Below are positions 1 through 9,158 of a DNA stretch of 64,000 nucleotides, piece after piece (the first letter of the stretch is position 1; each line of letters begins with the position of its first letter). Under the pieces are notes generated by a model. That model had not been told where the DNA came from and ran no database searches. It saw only the letters and a program-made list of their open reading frames with translations. The position numbers were made by a program, and so were the translations under genes. The stretch is from the NCBI RefSeq assembly GCF_000730245.1, contig NZ_CP004403.1, forward strand, positions 1,302,001-1,366,000, in the 5' to 3' direction. The DNA is from an endosymbiont of Acanthamoeba sp. UWC8. GTDB lineage: Bacteria > Pseudomonadota > Alphaproteobacteria > Rickettsiales > Midichloriaceae.

Positions 1-52
1 AAATATAACTATAACTCTTCATTATTCTTTAAAATATATATATATAAACATT

Positions 53-520
53 ATGATTAATTATAGCCAGCTCTTCACCATATATGATAATGTGCTAACC
101 CAAATGGAAAAATGGGTAAACGGTAGTAAAATCTTTCTATTTAATGTCCATTTATCTCTGATGTATGCGCCTTATAATCATTTACTTTATAACAATATTA
201 AATCCTTTAAAGATATTATAAGCGGATTGGAAAGAATTTTAATAAGTTTTAAAGAAGCTCATGAATCTTTAGTAAAGTGTAAATTTAATGAGAATATATA
301 TTTGTATGATTGCTCCAAGCAACAAATTGATACACTTAATCTGCTAATTTCAGAGCATAAAATATTATTAAATAAGCATGAGGTTATAAAAAACAACTTA
401 GAAAATTATAAATCAGCCGAAGCTGAAGGAATTGTTCTTAACATAGGTAACGCTCATGATGATCAGCAAAATGAGTTCTTATCAGTCATTTTTGTATCAG
501 GCTTTGAGCCTTTAGATTAA
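53..520 (+). CDS. Hypothetical protein, 155 aa
   Basis: I do not recognise this protein. It is 155 residues long, lysine- and asparagine-rich, and predicted to be mostly helical. It has no signal peptide or membrane segment and ends in a short more hydrophobic tail (SVIFVSGFEPLD). The ATG follows a run of TA repeats with no clear Shine-Dalgarno sequence, so the start is uncertain. The gene converges on, and overlaps by 4 nt, the next gene on the opposite strand. The coding character (an open frame and ordinary AT-rich codon use) is reasonable, but no function can be given. Confidence 0.5.
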   Translation: MINYSQLFTIYDNVLTQMEKWVNGSKIFLFNVHLSLMYAPYNHLLYNNIKSFKDIISGLERILISFKEAHESLVKCKFNENIYLYDCSKQQIDTLNLLISEHKILLNKHEVIKNNLENYKSAEAEGIVLNIGNAHDDQQNEFLSVIFVSGFEPLD

Positions 521-1389
521 TTAACAATATGCTGCTCATTAATTTTAACTTTGTTTCTTTGTAAAAATCTATTTTCTAATGAAGGGCAATTAGTTACTAA
601 TTTTATATGACTTAAGTTAGCAAGGGTAGTAATTATAGCATAATTCAGTTTTTTGCCTATGTAAGTGTTACTATTATAAGGTAGCTTAAGCCCTGCCTTA
701 GCTGAAGGACTTTTAGGTACCGCATATCCTAATTCCGTTACTTTAAAAGCTTCGTTTTTATAACTGGTGTCATATTTGCACTCTCTATCCATACAGTCGC
801 AAGGTAAATCTTTTAACACTGCTTTACTGAAATGAGCTTCCCTACGGGGAGCCTTTGCCTGCTTATCCGGAACTCCGAAGGGCTTTATTTTTACAATGCT
901 GCCGTCTTTGTGTATGTAAATATCAATGGGTACAATATTGCTGTGATCTGCATCAGCAGTAGTTGTGCCGTCTTTGAGCCAAAATATTTTATTGTTTTTA
1001 AGAATATGCAATGGCTTTCTTTGATGCTCAAAGCCTTGCTTCAATAATAATTCATGTAGCTCAGCGGCATTTAAACCTGATAATCTTAACTTCTTGGCTG
1101 CATGCCCGCGTTTATTAACTTTGTATTCTTCGATTGCTTTCATAAGCTCAGGATCTTGCTTAATAAAGTTTACATCCCAAATATTATCCACGGTTCCGAT
1201 ATCTTTAGCAATTGAGTTATAGGTATTAATTACTACATTATATATAAGCGAGTCTTTTTCAATTTGAGAAAGATCTTCATTTATACAAAATGCTTGAGTA
1301 TCCTCGAATGCATAGCATCTGAAAGCTAAAGAAGAATAAAGTATAAAAATAATAGCTTTGCTTATTAGCCTTCTACTTTTTAAGAGCAT
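517..1389 (-). CDS. Secreted hypothetical protein with a toxin-module-like C-terminal half
   Basis: This 290-residue protein starts with a basic N-terminus and a hydrophobic stretch (about residues 10-26) that reads as a signal peptide, so it is probably exported. The middle of the protein contains the motif IYIHKDGSIVKIKPFG, followed by an HFSKAV segment, a cysteine cluster (PCDCMDREC, about residues 196-204) and NEAFKVTELGYAVPKSP. From memory, a similar succession (YxHxDGSxVRxKPxGxP, PHxSKAV, EAFKV, PKSP) occurs in C-terminal modules of some polymorphic-toxin-like proteins; I cannot verify this without a search. No immunity gene is obvious next to it. It could equally be a lineage-specific periplasmic protein. 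Confidence 0.55.
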   Translation of the reverse strand: MLLKSRRLISKAIIFILYSSLAFRCYAFEDTQAFCINEDLSQIEKDSLIYNVVINTYNSIAKDIGTVDNIWDVNFIKQDPELMKAIEEYKVNKRGHAAKKLRLSGLNAAELHELLLKQGFEHQRKPLHILKNNKIFWLKDGTTTADADHSNIVPIDIYIHKDGSIVKIKPFGVPDKQAKAPRREAHFSKAVLKDLPCDCMDRECKYDTSYKNEAFKVTELGYAVPKSPSAKAGLKLPYNSNTYIGKKLNYAIITTLANLSHIKLVTNCPSLENRFLQRNKVKINEQHIVN

Positions 1390-1545
1390 AATGTTGTCTA
1401 CAGAGTAATTAATTTACTTTTAAATAATATTAATATAACTTAATGGTCAACTTTAATTTTAAGCTATATTAATTAATTTCATTTAAAACTATTTTTAATA
1501 AATTAATTTTATAAGTTTTTTTAGTAAAAACATATGCAGGCTAAT

Positions 1546-3393
1546 TTATTTTAGAACTTCATTATTAATTTTTATATCATATTTCTTTTTGGCGTCAGCT
1601 ATATATTCCTTAATGAAGATATCTTGTTGTGTCTGCGCAAATAATGCTTGAGTTTCAAATTTATGTTTATCTAATAATTGTTTATTAGGTTTGTTTACCT
1701 TAATAAGCCTTGCTATCAGATATTTATTATCAAGCCTATAAGCAGCGGTAGCTTGCTTTAACTGTGTCCGGTAAATCTGATCAACCAGTTCGTTAGGTAA
1801 TGATTCGGTATTATCCCTATTTAATTTTAGCTTTTTCAAAGTAACAAGTTTTTGTATATCGTTTGGTACAGGTTTATTATTCTTTAAAAGTTCGGCTAAA
1901 TTTTTCGAGCTTTCTTCAAGTAACATATCCTTTTGCTCGTTAGCCCAAAACTTCATTAGCTTATCTTTTACTTCTTCCTTAGATTTAAATTGTTTATTAT
2001 TTATTTTCTCTGTCTTAAGTACAAAGAATATATTGTCATCATAAGGAGTAACCATTGAAGTAGTATTTAAATCAGTAGAAAAAGCAGTAGTTCTAAATGC
2101 CGGGGAATTTTCCAAGTTTTTAGAAAATTTAGTATTAGGTTGCTCGGCTATTTTGGTGCGAATTAATTTATAATTACGCTCCTTAGCAATCTCTTCAATT
2201 GTTTTGTTATTAACTATTTCATTATCTATACGTTGAGCAAGAGTTGAAAGCCTTTCAAATAGCTTTTCTTCTATAAGCTGAGTTCTAAGAGTAGGTTTTG
2301 CTTCTTCAAAAGTTAACACTTTTTGAGGAATAATTTTATTTATTTCGAATAAATGGATCCCCATCGGTGATTGAATAGGCATGGAAATCTTACCTTCTGA
2401 GGTAGTGAAAATTGCATCTCCTATTTCTTTATCAAATCCTTCTCTGGTTAATGTCCCAATTGAGGTTTCCTGATTAATAGCTTTTAAACTTTTACCGACG
2501 GCAGCCAATTTTTCACCGCCTTCAACCCGTTTCTTAGCTTCTAAAGCTGTATCCATATCTTTAAAAATCAATTGTGATATAGTGCGCTTTTCAGGTTGAG
2601 TAAATAAAAATATTTTTGATTTATATTGAGCTTCCAACTCTTGATCAGATAACTCTACTTTTTGTTCAACATTTTTGATGTTGAAAGTAAAATAACTAAC
2701 TTCTCTGGTTTCAGGAGTAGAAAACTCATTTTGATTCTTATCGAATATTTCTTGTAGTTCCTCCTCGGAAGGCTGCTTAGATAAAGTGATTTTATTACCG
2801 TCAATCTCATAAAGCTCTATTTCTCTTTCAGAATTAGCTATTAAGTTAACTTGTTCAATGAATTGCGGGGAAGGTAAGTTAAAAGACATAAAAGGCTGCA
2901 CGAGATTATTAACTGCAACATCTTCTTTTAATGTGTTAATGAATTTATCTTCAGTAATACCCATACTGCGTAAAGTATTATCAAAAATTTCTTTATTAAA
3001 TTTACCGGTACCGTCTTGGAAGCTCGGGTGAGAAGCAATATCATACTTCACCATCTCATCACTGACTAGGATCCCTAATCTTTTTGCTTCTTGGGAAAGC
3101 ACTGCTTTATTAGTAAGCTGTTCTAATAAATTTTTAAAAAACTCGGAACCCTTTAAATCCTCTTCTGTAAGTTGCTGCCCGTAGGTTTGGCTTAAATGCT
3201 GTATTTGCTTGGAAACTGTTTCTTTCCACATGGATTGGGTGAATTCCTGGTTACCCACTTTAAATACATAGGGTTCATTACTTCCCCCTCCTAACATATC
3301 TCCGACACCCCATAAAATAAACGTAAGAGCAAGCAGAATCATTAGTGCCTTAATTGCCGCACTTTGTAAACTATTTCTTAAAAAACTAAGCAT
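1546..3393 (-). CDS. ppiD: Periplasmic folding chaperone / peptidyl-prolyl isomerase, PpiD-like
   Basis: This protein is 615 residues long, close to the usual PpiD length. It has one N-terminal membrane anchor (about residues 12-32), a SurA_N-type helical chaperone region containing FKVGNQEFTQSMW and a LLEQLTNKAVLSQEAKRLGI helix, and a parvulin-like domain around residues 265-355 (from RTISQLIF through IGDAIF to SPMGIHLFEI). PpiD is anchored in the inner membrane and helps newly exported proteins fold as they leave the Sec translocon. Its position just downstream of skp, bamA and rseP supports an envelope role, but an intrinsic terminator lies between skp and this gene, so it probably has its own promoter. 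Confidence 0.87.
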   Translation of the reverse strand: MLSFLRNSLQSAAIKALMILLALTFILWGVGDMLGGGSNEPYVFKVGNQEFTQSMWKETVSKQIQHLSQTYGQQLTEEDLKGSEFFKNLLEQLTNKAVLSQEAKRLGILVSDEMVKYDIASHPSFQDGTGKFNKEIFDNTLRSMGITEDKFINTLKEDVAVNNLVQPFMSFNLPSPQFIEQVNLIANSEREIELYEIDGNKITLSKQPSEEELQEIFDKNQNEFSTPETREVSYFTFNIKNVEQKVELSDQELEAQYKSKIFLFTQPEKRTISQLIFKDMDTALEAKKRVEGGEKLAAVGKSLKAINQETSIGTLTREGFDKEIGDAIFTTSEGKISMPIQSPMGIHLFEINKIIPQKVLTFEEAKPTLRTQLIEEKLFERLSTLAQRIDNEIVNNKTIEEIAKERNYKLIRTKIAEQPNTKFSKNLENSPAFRTTAFSTDLNTTSMVTPYDDNIFFVLKTEKINNKQFKSKEEVKDKLMKFWANEQKDMLLEESSKNLAELLKNNKPVPNDIQKLVTLKKLKLNRDNTESLPNELVDQIYRTQLKQATAAYRLDNKYLIARLIKVNKPNKQLLDKHKFETQALFAQTQQDIFIKEYIADAKKKYDIKINNEVLK

Positions 3394-3401
3394 ACTATAT
3401 A

Positions 3402-3442
3402 TAAAAAAATTAACAGCGCATATCTGTTAATACACGCTGTTA
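3402..3442 (-). terminator. Intrinsic terminator after skp
   Basis: On the minus strand the arms TAACAGCG (3442-3435) and CGCTGTTA (3418-3411) can pair as an 8-bp stem with a loop of about 16 nt. A stretch with a run of seven T follows at once. It sits about 24 nt after the skp stop codon and before the ppiD start, so it should end the bamA-skp transcript. Confidence 0.7.
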
Positions 3443-3465
3443 TAACTTCGATCAAGTAATTTTGT

Positions 3466-4032
3466 TTACTTAGAAAACTTTACTTCAACTTTTGGAAGCG
3501 CCTTATCTAATTCAGCTAGAATGCTTGCTGTAATATCTAAGTTCTCATTACTGTATACAGTACTCATCTTAAATAGAACTAAGCTGTAATTATCTTGTTT
3601 TGCTTTACGCTGAATAATTTCATTGATGGTTTTTTCAACCTGAGACATTGCATCGGCATAAGCTTTTTCTATCTTCATTCTTTCTTCATAACCTTTTTTT
3701 TGAAAGTTTTCAGCTTCTCTGCTAAATTTTTCGCTTTCCTGTTCGAAAGCTTCTTTAGAAAGTTTTCTTTTATTACTTTCAAGTTCATTGAATTTTTTCT
3801 TTAATTCTTTTTCCTTGTTGGTTGCTTCCTTTTTAAAGCTCTCGGATTTTTTATTTACCTGCTCTTTAATGCTTTTAAAAGCCTTTGATTCTTCAACCAT
3901 CTTTTGAGAATCAACTACGGCAATTCTGTTACCTTCAAAGTTATCTGATTTAGCAGAGGCTAAATTTGGCAAAAAGCTTAAAGTAGTGATCAACGGAAGG
4001 GTGATAATAAATTGTTTGATATTCAGTCTCAT
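3466..4032 (-). CDS. skp: Periplasmic chaperone Skp/OmpH
   Basis: This is a Skp/OmpH-family chaperone that holds unfolded outer-membrane proteins in the periplasm and hands them to BamA. The first ~28 residues form a signal peptide ending in ASA. The mature part starts with the family motif RIAVVDSQKMVEES. It then forms a long charged coiled coil (FKKEATNKEKELKKKF and following), the tentacles of Skp, and ends in a short globular part. I chose the ATG at 4032 (MRLNIKQF) because GGAG lies 6 nt upstream; an in-frame TTG four codons earlier overlaps that site. The gene lies 20 nt downstream of bamA, the classic order. Confidence 0.9.
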   Translation of the reverse strand: MRLNIKQFIITLPLITTLSFLPNLASAKSDNFEGNRIAVVDSQKMVEESKAFKSIKEQVNKKSESFKKEATNKEKELKKKFNELESNKRKLSKEAFEQESEKFSREAENFQKKGYEERMKIEKAYADAMSQVEKTINEIIQRKAKQDNYSLVLFKMSTVYSNENLDITASILAELDKALPKVEVKFSK

Positions 4033-4052
4033 ATATTTCTCCAAAAAATTAA

Positions 4053-6323
4053 TTAAAAACGCGTACCGAAAGAGATCCTAAATGATTTTTTCTCATCATA
4101 GGATTTCTTTCTAAACGGTATACCATAATCTATTCTAATATTTCCTAATGCGGAATTCCACTTAATTCCGACACCAGCAGAAGCTCTTAATGAGTGATCA
4201 TTATAAAATCCTTCTTTATCTTTCTGTTTTTGCCCTGGATCAAAAAGAGCTCCAAAATCAGTAAATGCCACCCCTCTAACCCCAAGTTCGGAACTTAAAC
4301 CTACCGGGAAAGTGAGCTCTAAAGAACCGGTATAAAAAGTTTTACCACCCAATGCCTCTTTCTTTTCTTTAGTTCTCGGACCTATACCTGCACTGTCGAA
4401 ACCGCGAATGTCATCACTGCCTAAAAAAGTTCTATCATTAATTCTCACCGGCTTACCTTTAAGTCCGGTAATGTTTCCGGCCTTAGCTACGAAGCTAAGG
4501 ATTACATCTCTTTTATAAACAGGATAATAAGCAGCACCGACCAGCTTGTGGTCAATATAATAAGTTTGTCCACCCAAACCGGCTAAGTCCTGGTTGAATT
4601 TTAACAAATATCCTTTGGTTGGGTCTATCCTATCATCTAATTTATCATAAGTTAAACTATGGCCTATAGAAGAAACGGTATTTTTGCCTTCCTGCTCCCT
4701 AATATAAATAGAAGCATCAGAGGGGATATTACTGATCCTTTCCCTTTTAGCGGAATATCTGACTCCATGATATAAATGTTCGGTAAGTTCATAACCTGCA
4801 CGGAGGACAAAACCTACACTTTTACTATCATAGGAACTTTCATGCGCTCTATTTTTACTATTTGAAAAAAGATCAAAGCCGACTGAAAGTGGATAATCCA
4901 AAAACTGCGGTTCGGTAAAGCTGAAACTTACATCAGCTGCTTTTTTAGCTCTGGTCAACTCAATCCCGACCTCTTGACCTTTTCCTAAAAAGTTGGATTC
5001 GGTTAAAGCAATCGAGCCTAAAGGGCCGCTGGAAGTGTTATACCCTGCTGCAAAGTTTAATGACCCGGTTGAAGTCTCCTGCACCTCAACGTCGATATCC
5101 ACTTTATCAGGCTCATCAGTTTTGGAATTCTTGAATTCAACGGAATTAAAAAAGCCTAAATTTTTAATCCTTTGCTTAGATCTAAACACTTTCGTAGTGT
5201 TATAAGGATCGCCTTCTGCAAGCTTGAACTCTCTTCTGATTACATGATCCAGCGTTCTGGTGTTATTTTTAATATTTATCCGATTAACATATATTTTATA
5301 AGTTTCATTAATTGTAAATGTTATATCCAAGGCTTTGTTTTCAGGATCTTTTTCTATAGAATCTTCAACGTCTACAAATGCATAACCCATATCGCCCAGG
5401 TGGTCGGTAATTTTCTCAATACTGTTTTCAACCTGATTAATGCTATATAAATCCCCTGACTTCAATTCGAGTAAACTATAAAGTTTATCTATATCAATAT
5501 TAGGAATTTTACTTTCTATTTTAATATTCCTTACATTGTAAGCAGGGCCTTCATGTACTACAAAACTTAATATAAACGAGTCTTTGTTAGGTGTAAGCTC
5601 TGCGGTTGCCGAGCGCACTTCAAAATCTGCAAAACCTTCCGATAGATAAAATCTTTTTAAAAATTCCTGGTCAATATTTAATTTATCACCATCATACACA
5701 TCACTTGATGAGAAGAATTGGTACCACCTTGATTCTTTTGAAAGAATAGCGCTGCTAAGTTTTTGATCAGTAAAGACATGGTTGCCAACAAAGTTAATTT
5801 TTTTTATCTTGGCAACGCTGCCTTCATTAATTTCATAAACTATATTTACTCTATTTTGATCTAGTTTAATTAATTTCGGCTCTACACTTGCCGTATATCT
5901 ACCGCGTTTTTGGTAAAGGCTTAAAATCTTTTTAACGTCTTGTTGTAGCTTGGCGTTGGAGAAAGAACTTCTTTCCACCATACTTAATTCTTTTAGGAGA
6001 TCTTTATCTTTAAGTCTTTTATTACCTTCAAATGCCACTTTATTTATTAAAGGGTTTTCTTCAACCTCTACAACCAAAGTTGATTGTTGCTGATAGATTT
6101 TAATATTAGAAAAGAATCCGGTAGAGAATAAACTTTTAATGGAGCTATCAATTTTTTTCTGATTATATTGATCCCCTACTCTATTTTCTAAATAAGCCTC
6201 AACAGTTTCAGGCGATATCCTTTGATTACCGGTAACCTTAATTTGTTTAATGCTTTCAGCGAGAGTGAGAGAGGGAAATAAAGCAAAAGCAAAAAAGTTA
6301 GCTAACTGTAAAAATCTTTTCAT
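4053..6323 (-). CDS. bamA: Outer membrane protein assembly factor BamA
   Basis: This 756-residue protein is the central subunit of the machine that inserts beta-barrels into the outer membrane. It has a signal peptide (about residues 1-22), then five POTRA repeats over roughly residues 23-420. Typical POTRA phrases are IKQIKVTGNQRISPETVEAYL, KVAFEGNKRLKDKDLL and VNRINIKNNTRT. A C-terminal 16-strand barrel follows, with the signature GSDDIRGFDSAGIGPR near residue 630, and the protein ends in phenylalanine, as expected for a BamA client signal. Its neighbours are rseP upstream and skp downstream, a widely conserved order; lpxD and fabZ, often next, are absent here. Confidence 0.96.
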   Translation of the reverse strand: MKRFLQLANFFAFALFPSLTLAESIKQIKVTGNQRISPETVEAYLENRVGDQYNQKKIDSSIKSLFSTGFFSNIKIYQQQSTLVVEVEENPLINKVAFEGNKRLKDKDLLKELSMVERSSFSNAKLQQDVKKILSLYQKRGRYTASVEPKLIKLDQNRVNIVYEINEGSVAKIKKINFVGNHVFTDQKLSSAILSKESRWYQFFSSSDVYDGDKLNIDQEFLKRFYLSEGFADFEVRSATAELTPNKDSFILSFVVHEGPAYNVRNIKIESKIPNIDIDKLYSLLELKSGDLYSINQVENSIEKITDHLGDMGYAFVDVEDSIEKDPENKALDITFTINETYKIYVNRINIKNNTRTLDHVIRREFKLAEGDPYNTTKVFRSKQRIKNLGFFNSVEFKNSKTDEPDKVDIDVEVQETSTGSLNFAAGYNTSSGPLGSIALTESNFLGKGQEVGIELTRAKKAADVSFSFTEPQFLDYPLSVGFDLFSNSKNRAHESSYDSKSVGFVLRAGYELTEHLYHGVRYSAKRERISNIPSDASIYIREQEGKNTVSSIGHSLTYDKLDDRIDPTKGYLLKFNQDLAGLGGQTYYIDHKLVGAAYYPVYKRDVILSFVAKAGNITGLKGKPVRINDRTFLGSDDIRGFDSAGIGPRTKEKKEALGGKTFYTGSLELTFPVGLSSELGVRGVAFTDFGALFDPGQKQKDKEGFYNDHSLRASAGVGIKWNSALGNIRIDYGIPFRKKSYDEKKSFRISFGTRF

Positions 6324-6406
6324 ATAAAAAAAACTAAATTGGAATTCTTAACTGGATTATATAAATATTTGCTAGATTGCAATCTTTTTTTCAATAAATA
6401 ACTTTG

Positions 6407-7519
6407 CTATTTGCCAAGCAGAAACTTTATATCATTAAAAATCGCAAAAATCATAAGAGAGGCAAGCACAACGATTCCAATCCTAAACCCATGAGCCTGA
6501 AGTGTTGCAGATAAAGGCTTACCTTTCAAAGCTTCGATCGCATAATATAACAAGTGTCCGCCGTCCAGTAACGGCACGGGAAATAAATTTATTAACCCTA
6601 AGTTGATTGAAATTAATGCAATAAACCACAGTACACCACCTAAACCGGCTTCAGCAGATTCTTTCGAATAAGACGCTATTTTTACAGGCCCCCCTATTTC
6701 TTCGCTTCCTCTTTGCCCGCTTAGAATCTGCCAAATACCCTTAAGCATAGAAGTTGATATACTATAAGTTTGCTTTAATGATTCATAAACCGACTCAAAC
6801 AAATTCAAACTCACATGTTCAATATCCCTGGAAGCGATTCCCAGCATTGCCATTTTAATTTTATTTCCTTTTTTATCAGCAATCTCTTTAATCTCAGGAG
6901 TAACCCTAATATTAAAAGTTCGAGAATCTCTCATGATCTCTAAATTTATAGAGCTACCGGTATTAAGGACAATATTCTCCTTAAGCTCATTAAAACTTTT
7001 AATATTCTTTCCGTCTATGGATGTAACTATATCTCCTATTTCAATACCTGCTTTTTCAGCAGCACTCCCGGTAACGACACTACCGATTTCAGGTGACATA
7101 ACCGCCTTACCGAAGCTAAAAAACATTCCGGTAAAAATAATAATTGCAGTCAGATAATTTGCTAAAGGACCCGCACCTACAATCATTGCTTTCTGCCATA
7201 ACGGCTTAAAATAAAAAGATTTGCTTTTTTCTTCTTCCGATAACCCGCTAATCTTCTCAAAATCCGGGGTACTTGCTGGGTTAGCATCACCAAACATTTT
7301 TACATATCCGCCCATAGGAATTAGCGAGACTTTCCATCTGGTACCATACCGGTCATTCCAACCGAACAACTCTTTACCAAATCCTATGGAAAAAGTTTCC
7401 ACACCTACCCCAAACTTTCTTGCAAAAAAGAAATGCCCACCTTCATGCAGAAAAACTACCACCGAAATAGTAATTACAAACCAAAAAATGGTAAGAATAA
7501 TTTCAATTAAATGTTCCAT
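6407..7519 (-). CDS. rseP: RIP metalloprotease RseP (site-2 protease)
   Basis: This is an inner-membrane zinc protease that cuts anti-sigma factors or leftover signal peptides inside the membrane. The first transmembrane helix carries the zinc motif HEGGH (about residues 25-29). A PDZ domain follows (GSAAEKAGIEIGDIVTSIDG, about residues 150-170), and the second half of the active site, PVPLLDGGHLLYY, is near residue 320. Its length of 370 residues matches the family. It lies upstream of bamA on the same strand with an 83-nt gap. The photolyase gene is divergent, and its longest frame overlaps the rseP start, so the two share a very short promoter region. Confidence 0.95.
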   Translation of the reverse strand: MEHLIEIILTIFWFVITISVVVFLHEGGHFFFARKFGVGVETFSIGFGKELFGWNDRYGTRWKVSLIPMGGYVKMFGDANPASTPDFEKISGLSEEEKSKSFYFKPLWQKAMIVGAGPLANYLTAIIIFTGMFFSFGKAVMSPEIGSVVTGSAAEKAGIEIGDIVTSIDGKNIKSFNELKENIVLNTGSSINLEIMRDSRTFNIRVTPEIKEIADKKGNKIKMAMLGIASRDIEHVSLNLFESVYESLKQTYSISTSMLKGIWQILSGQRGSEEIGGPVKIASYSKESAEAGLGGVLWFIALISINLGLINLFPVPLLDGGHLLYYAIEALKGKPLSATLQAHGFRIGIVVLASLMIFAIFNDIKFLLGK

Positions 7520-7579
7520 TATTTTATTCCTGAGATTATAACAGCTTTAGTAGATTTGAATTTTTCTATATATTATGCC

Positions 7580-9005
7580 ATGTCTGAAAAAGTAGCAATA
7601 GTTTGGTTTAGAAATGATCTTAGGATTTTAGATAACCCTGCTCTCTTCCATGCCTACAGCAATTATGATAAAGTTATTTTACTATATATATATGATGACC
7701 AACTTGGGGGAAGTTGGAAAATGGGCGGAGCTTCAAAGTGGTGGTTACATCATGCTTTATTTCACTTAAATAAAACTTTGGAACAAGAAAACTGCCGTCT
7801 GATTTTAAGGAAAGGCGATAGCTTAGAGCAGTTAAAACAAATTCTTTTTTCCACTAAAGCTCAGGAGATATTCTTTAACGGCATGTATGAACCATATAAT
7901 ATTAAGCTTGAACAAGAGATAGAGATACTTTGTGACTCATTAGAAATAACGGGAACCAGATTTCAAGGAAATTTACTTCTTGAACCATGGGAAACGAAAA
8001 CTACTACAGGTAAGAATTTTTGTGTCTTCACTCCTTACTGGAATGCTTGTAAAAAACTGATAAATACTAAAGATCCGTTACCCAAACCGAAATTCAAACC
8101 TTATCATCCTGAGGTTGCCGACTGCAATTTAGATGACCTTAATTTGCTTCCTGCCATTAATTGGGCAGGCGGATTAAAAGCAACCTGGGAACCTTCGGAG
8201 AAAAAAGCTTTGGGACTGCTCGAAGAATTTATAGGTAACCAATTAAGCGGTTATAGTGAGCTTAGGAGCCGTCCTGATATGGTAGGTACCTCATCTCTTT
8301 CACCTTATTTACATTTCGGGCAAATTAGTGTTAGATATTTGTATAATAGTTTAAGATTTTTAAGTTATCAAAAACCCGCCCTTTCTACTCAAGTTGAAAA
8401 ATACCTTTCTGAAATAGGCTGGAGAGAATTTGCTCACCATTTGCTATTTTTTTATCCTAATTTACCCAAAAAAAAACTTTCGAGAAAATTTTGATAAATT
8501 TCAATGGAATAGTGATACGGAACTACTGAGAGCCTGGCAGAGGGGGATGACCGGATACCCGATAGTTGATGCAGGTATGCGCCAATTAAGGAGTATAGGT
8601 TGGATGCATAATAGAGTCAGAATGATAGCTGCATCTTTTTTAACTAAAAATTTACTAATTTCCTGGCAAGAAGGAGCTAAATGGTTTTGGGATAACTTAG
8701 TTGATGCAGATCTGGCCAATAATTCCGCAAGCTGGCAGTGGGTAGCAGGCTCAGGCGCAGATGCCGCACCGTATTTTAGGATATTTAATCCAGTGATCCA
8801 GGGAGAAAAATTTGATCCCAAGGGAGAATATGTGAGAAGATGGGTTCCTGAGCTTAAAAGCTTGCAAAATAATGTAATTCATCAGCCTTGGAAAAGTTTT
8901 TTATCCAACAAATTTAATAATAGTATTAATTACCCGCAACCTATTGTTAAACTTGATAGTTCGCGCGCCAGGGCACTTGCTGTTTATAAACAAATTAAGC
9001 CTTGA
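7580..9005 (+). pseudogene. phrB: Deoxyribodipyrimidine photolyase, frame broken at an A9 run
   Basis: This gene encodes a cryptochrome/photolyase-family flavoprotein that repairs cyclobutane pyrimidine dimers using light. The likely start is the ATG at 7580 (MSEKVAIVWFRNDLRILDNPAL). The N-terminal alpha/beta domain runs to about residue 130. The FAD-binding helical part holds SELRSRPDMVGTSSLSPYLHFG, GWREFAHHLL and, after the break, WQRGMTGYPIVDAGMRQL and NNSASWQWVAGSGAD. The frame changes at nine A residues (8468-8476). Removing one A joins FFYPNLPKK to NFRENFDKFQW, exactly where the family is continuous. No other damage is visible, so this may be a sequencing error or a gene rescued by slippage. 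The literal sequence encodes about 305 residues followed by a separate C-terminal frame. Confidence 0.9.
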
Positions 9006-9097
9006 CAAAAAATACAAAAACACATAAAAAATAATAACTTAACAAAAATAGCACCTTCTATAAAACATTAAATTTTTGTTAAATCACACATATTTAG

Positions 9098-9126
9098 TTG
9101 ACCCTAGCTACCCAAAGTAGTAAAAT
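9098..9126 (+). promoter_or_regulatory. Candidate sigma-70 promoter
   Basis: TTGACC (9098-9103) and TAAAAT (9121-9126) are separated by 17 bp, close to the sigma-70 consensus. They lie 32 bp upstream of the ATG at 9159. This is one of the better promoter matches in the window and supports expression of the hydrophobic protein that follows. Confidence 0.5.
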
Positions 9127-9158
9127 AATTACAATAATTAATAAAACCAGTTAAAATT

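Noticed and set aside
6380-6400. Palindrome AGATTGCAATCT followed by T7
   Set aside because: The arms have no loop between them and the T run is on the strand without an upstream gene; chance in AT-rich DNA is enough.
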